NCBI RefSeq assembly: GCF_029625215.1
Contig: NZ_CP121197.1
Span: 3,534,001-3,598,000 of the forward strand
From: Aurantibacillus circumpalustris
Lineage (GTDB): Bacteria; Bacteroidota; Bacteroidia; B-17B0; Aurantibacillaceae
Direction of reading: 5' to 3'
DNA length: 64,000 nucleotides
Shown here: piece by piece, positions 63,409-64,000 of the stretch
Layout of the letters: each line of letters opens with the position of its first letter
Position numbering within the stretch: the first letter of the stretch is position 1
Translations under genes and position numbers: made by a program
Notes under the pieces: model-generated
Databases searched by the model: none
What the model was told of the DNA's origin: nothing
The model's input: only the letters and a program-made list of their open reading frames with translations

Positions 63409-64000
63409 TCACTCCTTCAACAAAATTTTCATCTCTACCCTTCTGTTTTTTTGTCGCCCCTGAGGAGTTGCATTATCTTCAATAGGTTTACTTTGTCCGA
63501 ACCACTCAGTAATTATTTGTTCTTCTTTAACAGCTTTCTTAACAAGATAATTTTTCACCGCTAAAGTCCGTTTTTCTGAAAGTACAAAATTCTTTTCTTC
63601 ATCGCCTGAATTATCAGTATGTCCAGAGAGTTTTAATTTCCAGTCTTTTGAATGTGCCACCATTAATTTTGCTAAAGCATTTAATGCAGGTAGTGATTTG
63701 GCTTTGATAATATCTTTAGCAGATGCAAACTCAAGACTAGCGAAAGCCTTTTCTATTATTTTTTTCTCAGCCGCTTTCATTGGTACTTCCTGAGGAGCAG
63801 TCTCAAGGACTACCGGACGTGAAACAGGACATCCTTTCAGTTCTACTAAACCAAATTCTTTCGGGCAATTATCATCTTTATCTAACACACCGTCGCCATC
63901 CGTATCTACATATGGACAACCTTTGTTTTCAATAGGCCCCGCTTGATCAGGGCACTCATCATTTTTATCAACAATTTTATCTCCATCCTTATCAGGACAA
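63409..64000 (-). CDS. OmpA family protein with calcium-binding repeats (partial, cut by the window edge)
   Basis: The 3' part of an OmpA-like gene whose 5' end lies beyond 64000. The frame is open through the edge. The visible N-terminal part has thrombospondin type-3-like repeats (CPDKDGDKIVDKNDECPD, DTDGDGVLDKDDNCPKE), which bind calcium. The C-terminal 120 residues are an OmpA peptidoglycan-binding domain (KLKLSGHTDNSGDEEKN, LSEKRTLAVKNYL, NRRVEM). It probably has an N-terminal barrel outside the window. It is an outer-membrane protein linked to the cell wall. Confidence 0.9.
   Translation of the reverse strand, partial: CPDKDGDKIVDKNDECPDQAGPIENKGCPYVDTDGDGVLDKDDNCPKEFGLVELKGCPVSRPVVLETAPQEVPMKAAEKKIIEKAFASLEFASAKDIIKAKSLPALNALAKLMVAHSKDWKLKLSGHTDNSGDEEKNFVLSEKRTLAVKNYLVKKAVKEEQIITEWFGQSKPIEDNATPQGRQKNRRVEMKILLKE

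Noticed and set aside
1-64000. Insertion sequences, prophage, integrases, CRISPR arrays, tRNA genes
   Set aside because: Looked for on both strands; no transposase-like frame, regular spacer array or cloverleaf was found.

Overview
The window is a 64-kb piece of the chromosome of a member of the Bacteroidota (Cytophaga-Flavobacterium-Sphingobacterium group). The evidence is the gene content: type IX secretion (T9SS) sorting domains of type A and type B, a PorP/SprF protein, TonB-dependent receptors with carboxypeptidase-like N-terminal domains, a DUF4249 partner lipoprotein, LytS/LytTR regulation and OmpA/PD40 proteins. The DNA is AT-rich, and several promoters carry the Bacteroidota -7 box TAnnTTTG. 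Genus cannot be read from this sequence. No insertion sequence, prophage, integrase, CRISPR array or tRNA was seen.

Layout. 1-8.3 kb is a surface-polysaccharide locus: a methyltransferase and then, on the minus strand, two FkbM methyltransferases, a GT2 glycosyltransferase, two sugar-nucleotide SDR enzymes and a large membrane protein, with a divergent phosphoglycosyl transferase that would start the lipid-linked glycan. 8.4-12.6 kb holds an acidic unknown protein, an O-methyltransferase and uvrA. 12.9-14.9 kb is a T9SS-exported PNGase F-like protein. 15-17.6 kb is an MBOAT/AlgX-like polysaccharide O-acetylation pair. 17.7-21 kb is a TonB receptor that appears to start at CTG, plus its DUF4249 lipoprotein. 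21-24.4 kb has small housekeeping genes (thiamine-binding, SRPBCC, SIMPL, pyrE, NUDIX) and the RNase P RNA.

24.4-32.3 kb is a T9SS/gliding-type operon: a 1606-aa PKD adhesin-like protein, PorP/SprF, and a TPR-PD40-OmpA lipoprotein-like protein. 32.3-36 kb has a degenerate M43-like protein with a broken zinc site, rpe and a DUF885 protein. 36-42.1 kb is a four-gene operon (DUF4856 lipoprotein, imelysin-like lipoprotein, full-length vitamin K-dependent gamma-carboxylase homologue, TonB receptor). It is the best candidate here for a poorly described system, probably linked to iron or another metal. 42.4-45.7 kb is an arsenic operon with two ArsR-type operators. 45.8-52.7 kb has an M1 peptidase and a LytS/LytTR pair next to an outer-membrane beta-barrel protein.

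52.8-64 kb has a small helical unknown, a T9SS cargo protein, a decayed copy of that protein's sorting domain, a 2113-aa TPR-PD40-coiled-coil protein ending in three SPOR-like domains, a VWA-like secreted protein, and an OmpA protein cut by the window edge. Non-ATG starts (TTG, GTG and one CTG) are unusually common and are noted gene by gene.
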